In this document: positions 47,010 through 58,565 of the stretch, piece by piece
How positions within the stretch are numbered: position 1 is the first letter of the stretch
How the letters are laid out: the number at the start of each line of letters is the position of its first letter
Assembly: GCA_031216915.1 (NCBI GenBank)
Contig: CM062295.1
Coordinates: 179,752,927-179,816,926 of the forward strand
DNA: 64,000 nt
From: Pictodentalium vernedei
Lineage: Eukaryota > Mollusca > Scaphopoda > Dentaliida > Dentaliidae
Reading direction: 5' to 3'
The notes under the pieces: generated by a model
The model's input: the letters and a program-made list of their open reading frames with translations, nothing else
What the model was told of the DNA's origin: nothing
The model's database searches: none
Program-made: the position numbers and the translations under genes

Positions 47010-48921
47010 TATATCTTTTTGACAGAGCTCCTGGATCCCTGTCAAACAAGAAAAAATAGATTAAATGCCTGCATTGAATGCTGTGAGGCCAAATAGGGCT
47101 ATAAAAGGGGAAATTTACTGGTTGTCAGGGTAATTTCTTGATATACTACAAGATTCTTTATTCAATTAACAGGAGTTTACTCTATAAACTGCATGCAATT
47201 ATTGCCAATTAACCGTCAAATTAGTACTGAAGGTATGATTAATTCTTTTGTGTTCATAAATTATGTTCAGTTAACAGCGTTATTCAATAAAGAGTTATCC
47301 AATTAAGTGGTCTCAAAAATGCATGCAAATTTAAATAATCTAAAGAATATAGAAAATCAATTTTGAGTTCATACCATATTGGAATGCTACAGTTTGAACT
47401 CAATCTTGATTTTCTCAAGCATTCTTCTGCCCTCTTTGGAAAAGGGTCTGTGGCCCATGCCATTTGGGAAAATTTATGTCTTGAGGGCTCCAATTGTGAA
47501 TTTGTTTTGGAGGGGAAGAAACATACAAAGACTAAAAAAAATTTACATTCGAATTGAACAGAGAACATTGAGAGTGATACCTAAGCAACTGCATGTATAC
47601 TACAAGTTAGTTTTATAACAAATAGTCACATGGAATAATGATCACCTGAGTCTCTGTGGTCGCTATTAAACTGTACTTGTACTATTGAAGAATAACTTGT
47701 CATTTACCACTGAATTCAGACACTTTCTCAGCTTTGTTAGGTAAGTAATTTAATTAATTGTGCATTAACTTTCTGTTGTGTGGGGACTGAGTTTGGGAAA
47801 TTTCGGGTTGGGAATTGAGAAAAATCATGCCTAAATGCTATTGAGAAAGGGTCCCATGTTCGGCTCCTAAACACCAAAAAGAATCCCTGTTTTCTGTATT
47901 TTGTGTCTGGGACAAGTCAGTTGTGTTGTTGGACAAATATGATTTTATTCACTTGTACAGAAGAGCCAGTAGATTTTGGAGAAAAAAATTCAGCTCTGTT
48001 CTACCCAATTCTATGTACAACAATTCACAAGATAAAGTGTTACTTTTTCAGTTCATGTATTTTCTCTTCCTTGGATCCTCAGAAGAAAATAAAGAAATTT
48101 TCATGGTTATCTCACATTTTGTTTGACTGATACTGTGTATGCATGCAAACATAAGGAGACAATCTTCACAGGAGATCCCAGAAGGCCTGAGGCACTCACC
48201 GGTATGTTGTGAATCCAACCTTAAGAGATGCCCTATTATAAACCCACATGAAGAAATACACAAGACACCCACATTAACAATCAATAGAAAATGATTAACA
48301 AAAATATATCCACAAGTGATTTCCAACAAAATCATTATTTTACTGTCCAATAACATTTTGAAATGGATTTTGAGAATAATTATGATGAATATATTAAATG
48401 CAAATATAAAAGTATTTGTACCAGTTGACACAGGTTGACAGGCCAAAATGTAAGCATTTGAAAAATTTTCTATTTTTAGCACCAAGAGGTCCCACGGGGC
48501 TGTGTAGAATTTTTTTTTCTTTTTCGCAGTACATATGACCCAATAATACCACATTCCAAATTTAGTTTAAATTAACCCATCGGTTTGGGAAATTGAAATT
48601 TCAGTTGAGGTGCAAAATTGGGTTTTCCCATTGTGAGCCCAAACATTGATCAAGAAACTTTCTTTGAATGACTGAAAGTGTCACCACCAAAGGAAGTTGC
48701 ACACCTAATATCAAGTCATTTTTGCTGGTGGTTTATGAGAAGATGTTTTTTTAAGAAGTTTCAGGGCACTATCCCCCCAACTAGAGCTGGGTGTTTTTTT
48801 TCATTTTCTGGTTTTGTTCCAGTTTTTGCAGTAAACCAGAGAACCAAACCTCAAGACCCAGCAAAACGAATGGTTTTGATAGTGTGTTTTACATACACGG
48901 ATCAAACTACCTTACTGGGAG

Positions 48922-49503
48922 TAGAGCTGCACGGTATTTCGATAAACTGATATATACCGGTATTCAAACCAATATCGATTGAATACCGGAGTAATTACAA
49001 AAATATCGGTTTATCGTCATTATTTATTTACCGACAGTTTATTTTTCAAAATGTCTTAGGTTTTTTATCTGTAGCCCCGAATGAATAATAATAATCCCCT
49101 TATCAAAGGAATCGTCTGCTTGCGCCCTCGTAATATAAAAAATCAGCAATTGAAAAAGTAAATTTCAAAAACTTCAACAAAACTATATCATGTGACCCCT
49201 CATTGGAACGAGCTTGTTGAGCTCGTTCCAATGAGGGGTCACATGATATAGATTTGCTGAAATCTTTGGGGAAAATCTGATAAACTAATTTTGAAAATAA
49301 TAAATTTTGATATCGTCTGCGTTGGGTAAAGGTTTTTCGGACTGCATCATCAAGGCATGCTAATTCGTTCCAACTGCGATGCCTTGAGTCTCAATTGTGG
49401 TACTTGTGTTCATATATCTGAACAGTTTTCGATATACCGGTATATCGCGGTATTTTTTTTAATACCGATACCGGTATTCAGTTCTGAATATCGTGCAGCC
49501 CTA
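48922..49503. mobile_element. hAT-like MITE with 8-bp target duplication
   Basis: TAGAGCTGCACGGTATTTCG at the left, ATATCGTGCAGCCCTA at the right, and ACTGGGAG on both sides (48914-48921, 49504-49511). A relative of the host repeat at 36481-36660 has CTTACTGGGAGGGAACTG uninterrupted, confirming the empty site. It contains the TTAA MITE at 49096-49332. Confidence 0.88.
49096..49332. mobile_element. TTAA palindromic MITE (subfamily B), nested in hAT-like element
   Basis: Left CCCCTTATC, right GCGTTGGGTAAAGG; core with arms TATATCATGTGACCCCTCAT and its complement around GAGCTTGTTGAGCTC. It lies inside the element at 48922-49503. Confidence 0.82.
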
Positions 49504-50100
49504 ACTGGGAGGGAACTAAACTAGTGGCCAGGCCTATTGTCACTTCAGGTGCATAGCCAGGATAACAAAGTTAGGGGGGGGGGGGGGGGGAGCAAGAGTA
49601 ATATCTAGGGGAAATCATTCGCTGCATCATCAGAGCCCCACAGCGGCAATATGGGGGTGAGCACAAGAAAGGGTGCCTCTCTTGTTGGAGGTGGTGTACC
49701 CCCTCCCCTCCAAGAAAATATTTTGAAACTTGAGATGTGGGGGGGGCAGAAAAAAATTGCATGAACATAGGTGGGGGTGGGGGTGAGGGGTGGTCAAGTG
49801 CAAAAAAAATGTGTGAAATTAGTTAATGCATTTTTTTCCCTTTTTCACTGTTATAGCATCTTTTGTGTCCCAAACTGTAACAAAATGTCACCCATTGATC
49901 ATAAAAGCCTATTTAGAAGCATTATTAACAAAACTACCCCCCATAATATAAAAATATTGGAGAATTTCATCCAAAACTGACTTATGGATGGGGGCGGGTG
50001 GCCAATATTGAGCAGAAAAAAAATTGCCCAACAATTTTCTCCTAAAGTCAACAAAAATATCTATTCACAACATAATTCTTTCATATCAAGTTTTATTTTA

Positions 50101-50510
50101 GGCCAAAATAATTAAAAAATCTGTTTCTCAGGCCCTCCTGCATGATCCTTTTGGCTACCGCATGCTCTCTTTTTATAACCAATTTAAACTTTAAAAAAAT
50201 TGAAATTAAATGGTTTACATGTATGTCTGATATTTTACCCAAGTTAAAAAAAATTGATGAATTTGTCCCTTGAGTGCAAGAAAGCTTTGCAATGCTTTAG
50301 CACTGCAAAGCCGTCTTGCACTCAAGAGGTGAAATACACCACCACCCATGCTATTCTGTAGATTATGAGGCCTAAAACGTGAACCAAGAACATGAACTTT
50401 TGATGGCAAAGAAGTAATTACTGAAATAAAAAATAAAATAAAAAAACGCTCGCCCGCATGCAATTTCACAAATAATAGCCTGAGAAACAGAAGATCTACT
50501 TTGTGTGGCC
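50101..50510. mobile_element. Harbinger-like MITE, copy 2, opposite orientation
   Basis: Reverse complement of the 46295-46696 element, 410 bp, bounded by TTA at 50098-50100 and 50511-50513. Tips GGCCAAAATAATT and TTTGTGTGGCC. Confidence 0.78.
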
Positions 50511-50513
50511 TTA

Positions 50514-52679
50514 ATGGAACATTCTTTAAAATAAAGCATAGTATATATAATATTGCATAATGAGTCATAATAGCTAGGTGGGACTGATTTTTCAAAATGA
50601 GAAAAAAGAAAATATTAATTTTTACTTTGACAAAAACAAAAAAGTCTGATTTAACAAAAAAACGTCTTTTTGATCGCTATCCTGGTATGCAGATGCAAAC
50701 ACAAAAACAAAAGGTTTGCCATTCTTGAGCCAGAACAAAAACAAGTTCCCATTTACTCAACCAGTATTTGCAACATTTACACCATTACAGTATCAGTAAA
50801 TTAATTATGGGCACAACAGACACAGTGCTCAAATATGCCTGCAGGCTGCATATGCCATGATTTACAGAAACTAGACTGTTCGAAGTGCATATCACTTCAT
50901 ATCAGAGATAAAATTACAAAAAGCTTATTTAAATTTGGTTTAAAATCTAAGGTTTCTGGGAAAAAGAATAATTGAGTTTCATTTGCAAGGTAAACACCGA
51001 GAAACTAGATTTGTAAGAATATTAAGCTACACATTTAGTTTGTCTCAATTGTCTGATCTGGTCTGATTGGAGTTTTATATCGCTTTCAACAACTATGGCT
51101 ATATGATGCCTATATCACAACGTTGTTAGTTCTCAAGGTGAAGGTAGAACTATTCAAACAGATCCACTGGATGGCCTTAGGAATCCACTCGAGGAACGAA
51201 CAAGCTCATTCACACAGACACCTCAGTACAAGGATAATCATAAAACAAATTCCTTAGAATCTGCTACATCAATATAGTATTAAAATGTCTGTATGAACAG
51301 CCAGGATAGTGCGTTAAAAACCTGGTTACCAAATGTGGACCTATTATACCCGGGTCCACATGGGGTTCAAGCTATACAGTAAAGTGTCTTTGTGAACTGA
51401 TGAGTATCTGGTAAGTCATGAAAATGCACCTGATAGAGAAAATGGAAACATGCTTGGACATATAAAAATATGCACTAAATCAGTGTGCATTACACGTTTC
51501 GCGATAGTGTTTGCGTGCCAAAGTTCTGTATTTTTGTGGGTTCCCCAGAATGTCATGGAAAAATATGCAGGAAAGGGCGGGTGGGTCAAAAAATCTGCAA
51601 AATAAAAATTTCCACCTATGTTCATACATTCCCCCCTCCCCCTCCCCCCTCCAGCTTTACCCCCAACTCAGGGAACACAGCAAATTTTGGTGAAAAAAAA
51701 AATGGAAAGAGTATTCGCCCCTAGATGATGTGTGTCAAGTTTTACATTTGGCTCAGTTGTACTGGAAGAGAAGACTAAAGCTGTTCTCAAGATAAAAGAG
51801 CGACTCAGCATTTTCTCATCACCAACAGTGTTAAACTGAGTGTCTCCGATAACTCAGTTGATTGCATTTTTTTTCCCCAGTTTGATTCTATCAGTTCTGA
51901 GGAAGCTTCTAACCAAATAACAATTCTTTGTTCCCTGCATCTTTGGAAATACAGGTGTTCCCAGAGATGTGGTGAAATTTGTTTTGCATGAAACAAGTGC
52001 ATATGACCAAATAATACTGCATACCAAATTTGCTTCACTTGAAAAATAGAAATTTTGAGTGGCATCCTTCAGAAGATGAAGACTGTATTCAGTGGTTCAC
52101 AACTTCACAAGAAAGGGATTGTTAAAGCATTTTCCCATTATCTTCAGTGTTAAAATGGGGATCTCCCAACAGTAACTCTTGGCATAAACAATTGCAGTTT
52201 TTTTACCCATTCAGTTCAACTGGTCCTGAGGAAGCTTCATACCAAATTACAGTTTGTTTCTATTCCATGCAGTTTTGGAAATTTGGGTGTTTCAAAAGTT
52301 TTTCTCATGAGGATACTGCACACTACATTTGGTTCAAATCGACCAATTGGATCTAATTTGGGCTGGGCCAAAATTCTTGACTACCATTACAACAGAATAA
52401 TATACTGCCCCCACAAACATTATTTTAACAAAAGTTATTATACACCTCAAAGGCAAACTCAGTACCAATAGCAAGTCATTGTCATTTTTTCCCCAACCCA
52501 TCCCTATGTGGGCAGTATATTGATTTCAAGAAAATGAAATGGCTCACTCCAACCATTAATCACTTTACTGGAATCAGCCAAGCGGTTTCAGAGAAGGTTT
52601 AAACACAACCTTTATGGTGGATGACTGGTGGACAATGGACATCAGACGATGGATGAAGAGTGATCAGTACTGGTATAGC
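50514..52679. other. Intronic sequence, partly within a hairpin-ended element
   Basis: From about 51760 motifs such as GAGGAAGCTTC, ACCAAAT and CAGTGTTAAA recur at 51830-51990 and 52150-52290, as in the 34421-35857 element. 50520-51750 is unrecognised. Confidence 0.5.
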
Positions 52680-52739
52680 TCAACTTGACTCAGTTAGGTG
52701 AGCTAAAAATTGAAGTTCTATTGTAACAATAAATCTTAC

Positions 52740-52778
52740 CTTTGGTTGAAGGGACGGACCCTCACTGCCACCTTCACA
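52740..52778 (-). CDS. Kinesin-3 gene, coding exon 2 (motor strand beta-1, RxRP)
   Basis: A 39-nt exon encoding VKVAVRVRPFNQ plus two bases of Arg. It is bounded by an acceptor (ctatttacag) and a donor (gtaagatt). VKVAVRVRPFN is the hallmark N-terminus of kinesin-3 motors (KIF1A/B/C, unc-104, KIF28P, KLP-6). The RxRP segment is the conserved kinesin N-4 motif that contacts the adenine of ATP. Phase in is 2 and phase out is 2, joining the 61199-61212 exon and the 34083-34159 exon without a break. It is isolated in about 27 kb of transposon-derived sequence, so conservation here reflects function. The product would be a plus-end-directed microtubule motor carrying vesicles. Confidence 0.92.
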
Positions 52779-53677
52779 CTGTAAATAGAGAAATACAAAA
52801 AATTTTTATAAGGTGAGAACATGCTGGGGCTTTACCGTTAACATGCAGTTTCAAGCGTCACACATTGTTGCATGAATCAGCATGATCTTGGCCAAAGAAA
52901 AGTTCAGAAATCAGTGAAGAATTTTCAGATAATATGTCTTCACCATGAAACACCAAATCATGTCACAGTTTAAAAACTATAAATCTCTCATTTTCTTTTC
53001 TTTCAAAACATAGCTACCCCAGTAGGCCAGTACAGGAGTAAAGTCATTGGGACATATATGAGTGATCTGCGTTGGGGTCATTGGTGGTCACTGCCTAGCT
53101 CTCTCCTGTACAAAAATAAATTATTGCCTAAATTTTATTGGTGAATGGGGAAGGAGAACCCAATGGAAGGGTGCTGTTTAAGACCCAACTATGGATGAGG
53201 AGAAGTCAATAAAGTAATAACCTCAACTCAGTGTCAACTGCCCTCAGGTTGTGAAAAATTACCTTATATGTAACAAGAGGCAGCTACTTGAAGAGATAAA
53301 ACTAATTTGCTGCTTGAATTTTACAGGATGCAAAGACTCCATTATATGTAGATATCATAAATAGTGCTTTTCAAACATTCATCAAGATTAACAAATCGAG
53401 TTAAGAAGGGTATTTGTACCCTCACCTAATATAGAATCAAGACCAATAAATTTCTTACAGAAATTAGTGATGCAAAGCATCAACATGTGCCAACTATTGC
53501 ACACAGTGATGCTCAACATCTCTAATATTTGGGGGGGGGGGGGGAACTTTTAGGACTCTAAATCTTAATACCATCACCTCCTCCCCACAAAAATTACCAT
53601 TGGCCAGCATCTCACCTACATCCTCTTACATGACATCAAATGTTGAAATTTATGTTTCTATAAGCAGGACTCAGGCC

Positions 53678-54447
53678 CAGTGGCATACCTTAGTGGGGAG
53701 TGTTGAGGGGGGTAGGTGTTGGGGGCTCTGGGGGATATGCCTTCCCCCACTCACTTTTCCTGAAAAAAACAAGAACTATTGCTGAAGGCAATTATAACCC
53801 AAACACAGTGCTGGGCCAATTAAGCATAAATTAATTAAAAAATAAGTAAGGGCAAAAAAATCCTGAAAAATTGACAAAGTAAGCACCGTCACTCTGGTGA
53901 AAAATGTGCAGTCAACTATTTTATATCATGTGCAGGAGCGGTTTGTCTGAAGGTCCCTCATACCAAATTTGAAATTTCATTGAAAACCATTCACTCCTGA
54001 GATATCGCTGCAGATGGAAGGATGGATGGGTGGACAGATTCACAGATGGATGCAGGGACAGATGGATGGACACACAGATGGATGCAGGGACTGATGCATG
54101 TAATCCAGTATACCTCCATTCTCTTTGAGAGTGGGGGTATGGAAAAAACTGTATAAACATTCATGCCAGAAATCCATAAAACACTGGTTCCTGAACTCAA
54201 CACTGATATGGTCGTCTTGCCATTGTTATACCTCATCTGTCTGAATACCTAAGCCTTAAGGCTTAACAAAAATATTCTTTACCCCGTGGAAGGCACTGGA
54301 GCTTCACCTATGGGGCATACACACTCTTTTCCCAGCATGAGGTGAAATGAAGTGAGGGAAAATATTTTTCAGCTGCAATTGCTTCGCCCACGTCCCCCCC
54401 CCCCCCCTCCCCCACCACACACTTTAATTATCCTGGACACAGCCCTG
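53678..54447. mobile_element. hAT-like MITE
   Basis: Left CAGTGGCATACC, right GGACACAGCCCTG, flanked by CTCAGGCC (53670-53677) and CTCAGGAC (54448-54455). The host sequence to the left is a repeat whose inverted copy near 45755-45830 reads through without the insert. Confidence 0.65.
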
Positions 54448-55209
54448 CTCAGGACCCCATTGATCACACTTTGGTCATAACAAGAAAGCCAATGGATTGA
54501 ATTTTCATCAATAAAATAGCACGAAATTAAGACTGAAAGAAAAGACACTTTGAAATCACAATACTTTGATCTGGCCTTATCTGGATATTTTTACAAGGCT
54601 GTACCGGACCTGAATCTGTGGAAGGAAGCCCACACACGTATCCATATTCTAGTGAACACTTTTCAATGTACACTCTTCGATTGTTGCATGCTGGTGCGGT
54701 CATGCCCAAAAGAGCGACATGTTTGCGTTCTACTTTTAACCCGCTGCACAGGGGTACGTGTCAAAATACTGAAATTTCAAGCATGTAACGTGCCAACTGT
54801 TAGATCTTGGCATCATCTTACGGGTTACATGCTGAAAAATTCCCCAAACTTCGCCAAGCACTGTCCACAAAAGTCACAACACTGATTTTGCTAATTTGTC
54901 GCTATTTTCTTGTGTAATATGATATTTTGAACTACCTGTCGTCTGCAAGTTGTAACCAAAATGTTTGAGAAGGTAAGAGCTGCGGAATCTACCGGAACAG
55001 TACCCAAACGCGTCGTGATAGGAGATTGGGGTAACCACGCACGGCTGTCACATAGTTTCAGAGCTCCGTGCTCGTGCCCGAAACTAGGTGGGGCGAGAGT
55101 TAAAATTTCCCGACAGTGTCCCCCGGTAGCTGACCGTTGGTGTACGAATTTGAAACCTATAACTAAATAAACTTCTTTAAAACAATGATAAAAGAAAGTA
55201 ATTATTTAA

Positions 55210-55378
55210 CCCCTTATGTCAAACGAAAGGCAGACGACACGTACTGCAAATAAAATTCTTGAATAACTATTTTTTTATCATTTTTTTTTTTTTTTTTGGC
55301 ATCAATTTTTTTTTTTGGCATCAAAAAACATAGCATATGACCCCTCATTGAAGTAAACTCAATGAGTTGGGTAAACGG
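55210..55378. mobile_element. TTAA palindromic MITE, core deleted
   Basis: TTAA (55206-55209), CCCCTTATGTCAAACG, GCAGACGACACG, right GTTGGGTAAACGG, TTAA (55379-55382). Only the left half of the palindrome remains (GACCCCTCATTGAAG). Confidence 0.8.
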
Positions 55379-56376
55379 TTAAAATCATGCCAAAAAGTAT
55401 GGTTTTGTAATCACGGACAGTCGTGGACACATTCAAGTTTTTTTACACACTAAACAGAGTCAGCCGACAATCGAGCACGTCCCCATGTGTGGAATGGCAT
55501 TGCATGCGCCATAAAATAGTGTTCTTTCTTTGCTCTATGGCGTGCAGCGCGGGCTGCGAAAATGATTTTTTACGTCCCCATTATTTGGTCAATGGCTGTT
55601 AACGATTTTTCGTAAAAAGCACGTGTCCACAATTTTTCGTAAAAACCACGTGTTTCCATATGTGGTGTATTATGTGTAGGCCTACATGCATTAGTCCAGT
55701 TGGCACACACTACAAACGGAGTGTCTAAAGTAAGAGAGAGGGTGTGTGTGTGGGGGGGGGGGGGGGGGCGGGCAACCCCTCACTGAATTTCATCCCCCTC
55801 ATTGAAAATTTTTATTGGCTTGCTGCGTCTTCGAGAATTAGCCTTCAATGATAGTGTGAAGCTTAAAAAATTAACTTTTTTTAGTAGATGAATATTCATT
55901 TGCATGTATTTACAACAAAGCGTGATTGGCCTGCAGTGGACATCCTATTTGTTTTGTAAACATGCGGATTGCCCTGTGCTGCACCTGCTCAATATAACTC
56001 AATATTATGGTATTTATTTTTCGAAAAAAAGGTGCATAAAGGTGACAAACTCACATACCCCGAAAGCGCAGGGACGTTGTGGGGCAAACTCTTTTCGACC
56101 AGGGACGTTATGGGGCAAGCCCCTTTCGATCCTCAATGGCTACCCCCCCCCCCCCCCCACCACGTTTCAACGAATTTAAACATTAAATGCCCGAGAATCA
56201 AACGTATTTTTTGTTTGACTTAATAATCATGAAACGACCGTGTTCCGTACGTATGACTACTCGTTTGTTATGTAGCCCTACTTTTTGTACGACACTGGCT
56301 GATCTGCCATTTTTTTTAGAATCTCGCGGATCGGCATTTATAGTTAGGAACCCGTCATTGTTGACGTACATTCTCG

Positions 56377-56718
56377 CAGGCGCGTAGCCATGATTCTTTA
56401 ATAGGGGTGCTCAGGCCATTTTTGGGGGGAGGGGGGGGGGTGGACGAGGATGACATTTGAAAGGCTGTTGTGTGAGGTTTCGGGGTCCTTGTTAAGGCTA
56501 GCCCCTTCTCCACCCCCACCCAACCCCCGAGAATATTTTAAAAACTTTAGTACTTTAAGAACGAATCTGAGGCATTTATATAGTGTGTGTGGCACGTATA
56601 TCTGCGACCATTTTGGGGCTCTATGTTGTGTGCAACTTGCATTGGGCCAATTTTTTGGGGGTGGGTTGGGCAGCAGAATTGTAAGGGGGCAAGCCCCCCT
56701 CCCCACCCAACGCCACTG
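56377..56718. mobile_element. hAT-like MITE
   Basis: Left CAGGCGCGTAGCC, right CCAACGCCACTG, flanked by CATTCTCG (56369-56376) and CATTCCTG (56719-56726), six of eight bases shared. G- and C-rich runs near the two ends. Confidence 0.65.
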
Positions 56719-56860
56719 CATTCCTGTCCAGGTCATACCATGTGGGAGGATTTCGAGGAACTGGCTGATCAATTACCGTCTTCAGAGAAAATGTTGATGT
56801 TCGTACGGCAGAGAAGTTTTCTGGCAAATTACAAACATGGGAGGTCGATCCGCCGACCAC

Positions 56861-57580
56861 CAATGGCGGATACAGAGGGGGGTGGGGTGGGGCGGTCTCC
56901 CCCCCCCCCCCCTTTAGCTCCTGTTTGTCTCGTATGTAGGGCGAAGCCAGGATTTTCATTTGGGGACAATACATGAATTGAAGTAAAAACATATACAACG
57001 ACATTTATTTCCTCCATCACCATTCGCTATGGAAAACAAATATACCGTTGAAATTATGCAAAATATATCTACTGGTCGCCTTCATTTATAGCGTCACCGA
57101 CACAGCATGATTTTTTGGTGTTACATGCCCCTAGCCTCAGGTACCCCATGGCTATGCCAGTTATGGGTCAGGATCTTAATTGGCAGAGTCATGGCGTACC
57201 TAAGCCTAGAGGGCTGACTGCTGAAAACTTCCAAACGCTGGCAGATCGCATTGTTCTCCTGAGGTTAAGTCGGTTATGACTGTAAACGGTGTGTCCAAAA
57301 TACAGTATTATGGTAAACGGATCTGAAGAGCATATTTCAAATTTTCTAATTCTGTCTTGAACGTATGACAGAATTTGAAATTCTGAAACATGCTGTTTAA
57401 AAAGTGTTAATTATCCGTTCAAAAATTCAAGAGGATTTCCACCCCAGAAACCCCATTTGGTCGCTCATTTCCAGACCCCCTCACAAAAGCTCGTGCCTTC
57501 GGCATTCGCGGAAGATGCCTTCAACATCTGCACGATCCGCCCCCCCCCCCCCCCTTTGAGAATTCCTGTATCCGCCACTG
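56861..57580. mobile_element. hAT-like MITE with perfect 8-bp duplication
   Basis: Left CAATGGCGGATACAG, right CTGTATCCGCCACTG, flanked by CCGACCAC at 56853-56860 and 57581-57588. Confidence 0.85.
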
Positions 57581-57858
57581 CCGACCACCCCCTCCCCATC
57601 TTAGCTTCGAGCCTGCCCGTGCTCAGCACCTTTTGTCTACTCCCTCTGTTGTTCCCCACAGGTAACGTTTGGTCGAACGTGTCGCTGGAAACACAAACAT
57701 GTTTTTTTTCCCTGGAACTGAGGTCTGAAACAACCAAACCCCGTCATCGCGATGTCTTTCGGGAAGCAGTCGGTGGCGTTTTACTGACACGTTTATTATC
57801 AACGAACACTTAATATTTCAAATGCGGTTTGAAAGGCTTTCAAAAGGCTAACTGATGT

Positions 57859-58565
57859 CAGCGGCGTATCCACAGGTGGATTGGGGTCCCCTCCCCCACT
57901 TTTCTGGAAAATATCAACCTAATGTACACAAATGCTTGAAGTCGCCAAACTGGTTCGAACATATATACTCACACCCTGATATTTCTTGGGTCATTTTGCT
58001 GGAGTTATATGTCCACTTTAGGGTTACTTAAGCCCAAATGGAGCGCCAATTGGCATGGAAATTGATTTTTCCCCAGGGAAGGCTCCTAAGCTTCATTCAT
58101 GGGTGTTACTTTTCACCCAACAGAAGTAAAATGAAGTGAAGAGAATTTTTTTTTTCTTCTGTCATTGAAACGAGGTGGAGGGGACCAAATATTCTCGGCT
58201 GCCAATGGTAGAAGAAAAAAAATATTTTGTCCACCCCCTCCCCTACACTTCAAGGGCTCGGGAGAGGAAATTCGGGCCCCCGGTGTCAGAACCTTAGGGG
58301 GAGGGGATGCTAATCCAAACATGACCCGAAAGCCCGTATTTTAATTTCTGGGATTGGTACGTCCTTCAAAAGGACGTATCAAACCAAAAAATTAAAATAC
58401 GGTCTTTTAGGCCATGTTTGAACTGAAGGGGGGGGGGGGGGGGGTCCTAACAACCCAAGAATCCTGGACTCGTGGGCCAAATCCGGGCCTTCAAAGTTCC
58501 GGAGCCCTGGGGTCACTACCCCACCTCCCCACCTCTCCCCTTCATTTAGTCTGGCTATGCCCCTG
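57859..58565. mobile_element. hAT-like MITE with long hairpin core
   Basis: Left CAGCGGCGTATCCACAGG, right CTGGCTATGCCCCTG. The centre 58314-58422 is an inverted repeat with arms of about 52 bp (CCCGTATTTTAATTT ... AAATTAAAATACGG, with GGTACGTCCTT near the loop). No clear target duplication. Confidence 0.65.

Larger units (their letters stand above)
46239..47314. mobile_element. CAGTGG-ended MITE interrupted twice
   Basis: Left AAGTGGAATCTTGTTAACTG, right CCAATTAAGTGGTCTC. Inserts are a 402-bp MITE (46295-46696) and a type-2 SINE (46788-47009). Confidence 0.75.
48165..52707 (+). mobile_element. Related hairpin-ended element, heavily interrupted
   Basis: A start-like GAGATCCCAGAAGGCCTGAG then GCACTCACCGG at 48172, and an end-like CTCAACTTGACTCAGTTAGG then TGAGCTAAAAA at 52680-52708. 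In between are the repeat with nested hAT-like and TTAA elements (48785-49540) and a Harbinger-like MITE (50101-50510). Whether both ends belong to one insertion is inference. Confidence 0.45.

Noticed and set aside
48048-48554. 168-codon minus-strand frame
   Set aside because: AT-rich, overlaps the hairpin-ended element start (CACTCACCGG), and has no domain features.
56450-57004. Overlapping frames on both strands rich in proline and glycine
   Set aside because: They run through MITE ends and poly-C/G tracts; composition, not coding, keeps them open.
57459-57813. 118-codon plus-strand frame
   Set aside because: Its first third lies inside the hAT-like MITE and poly-C run, so the frame as a whole cannot be a conserved gene.
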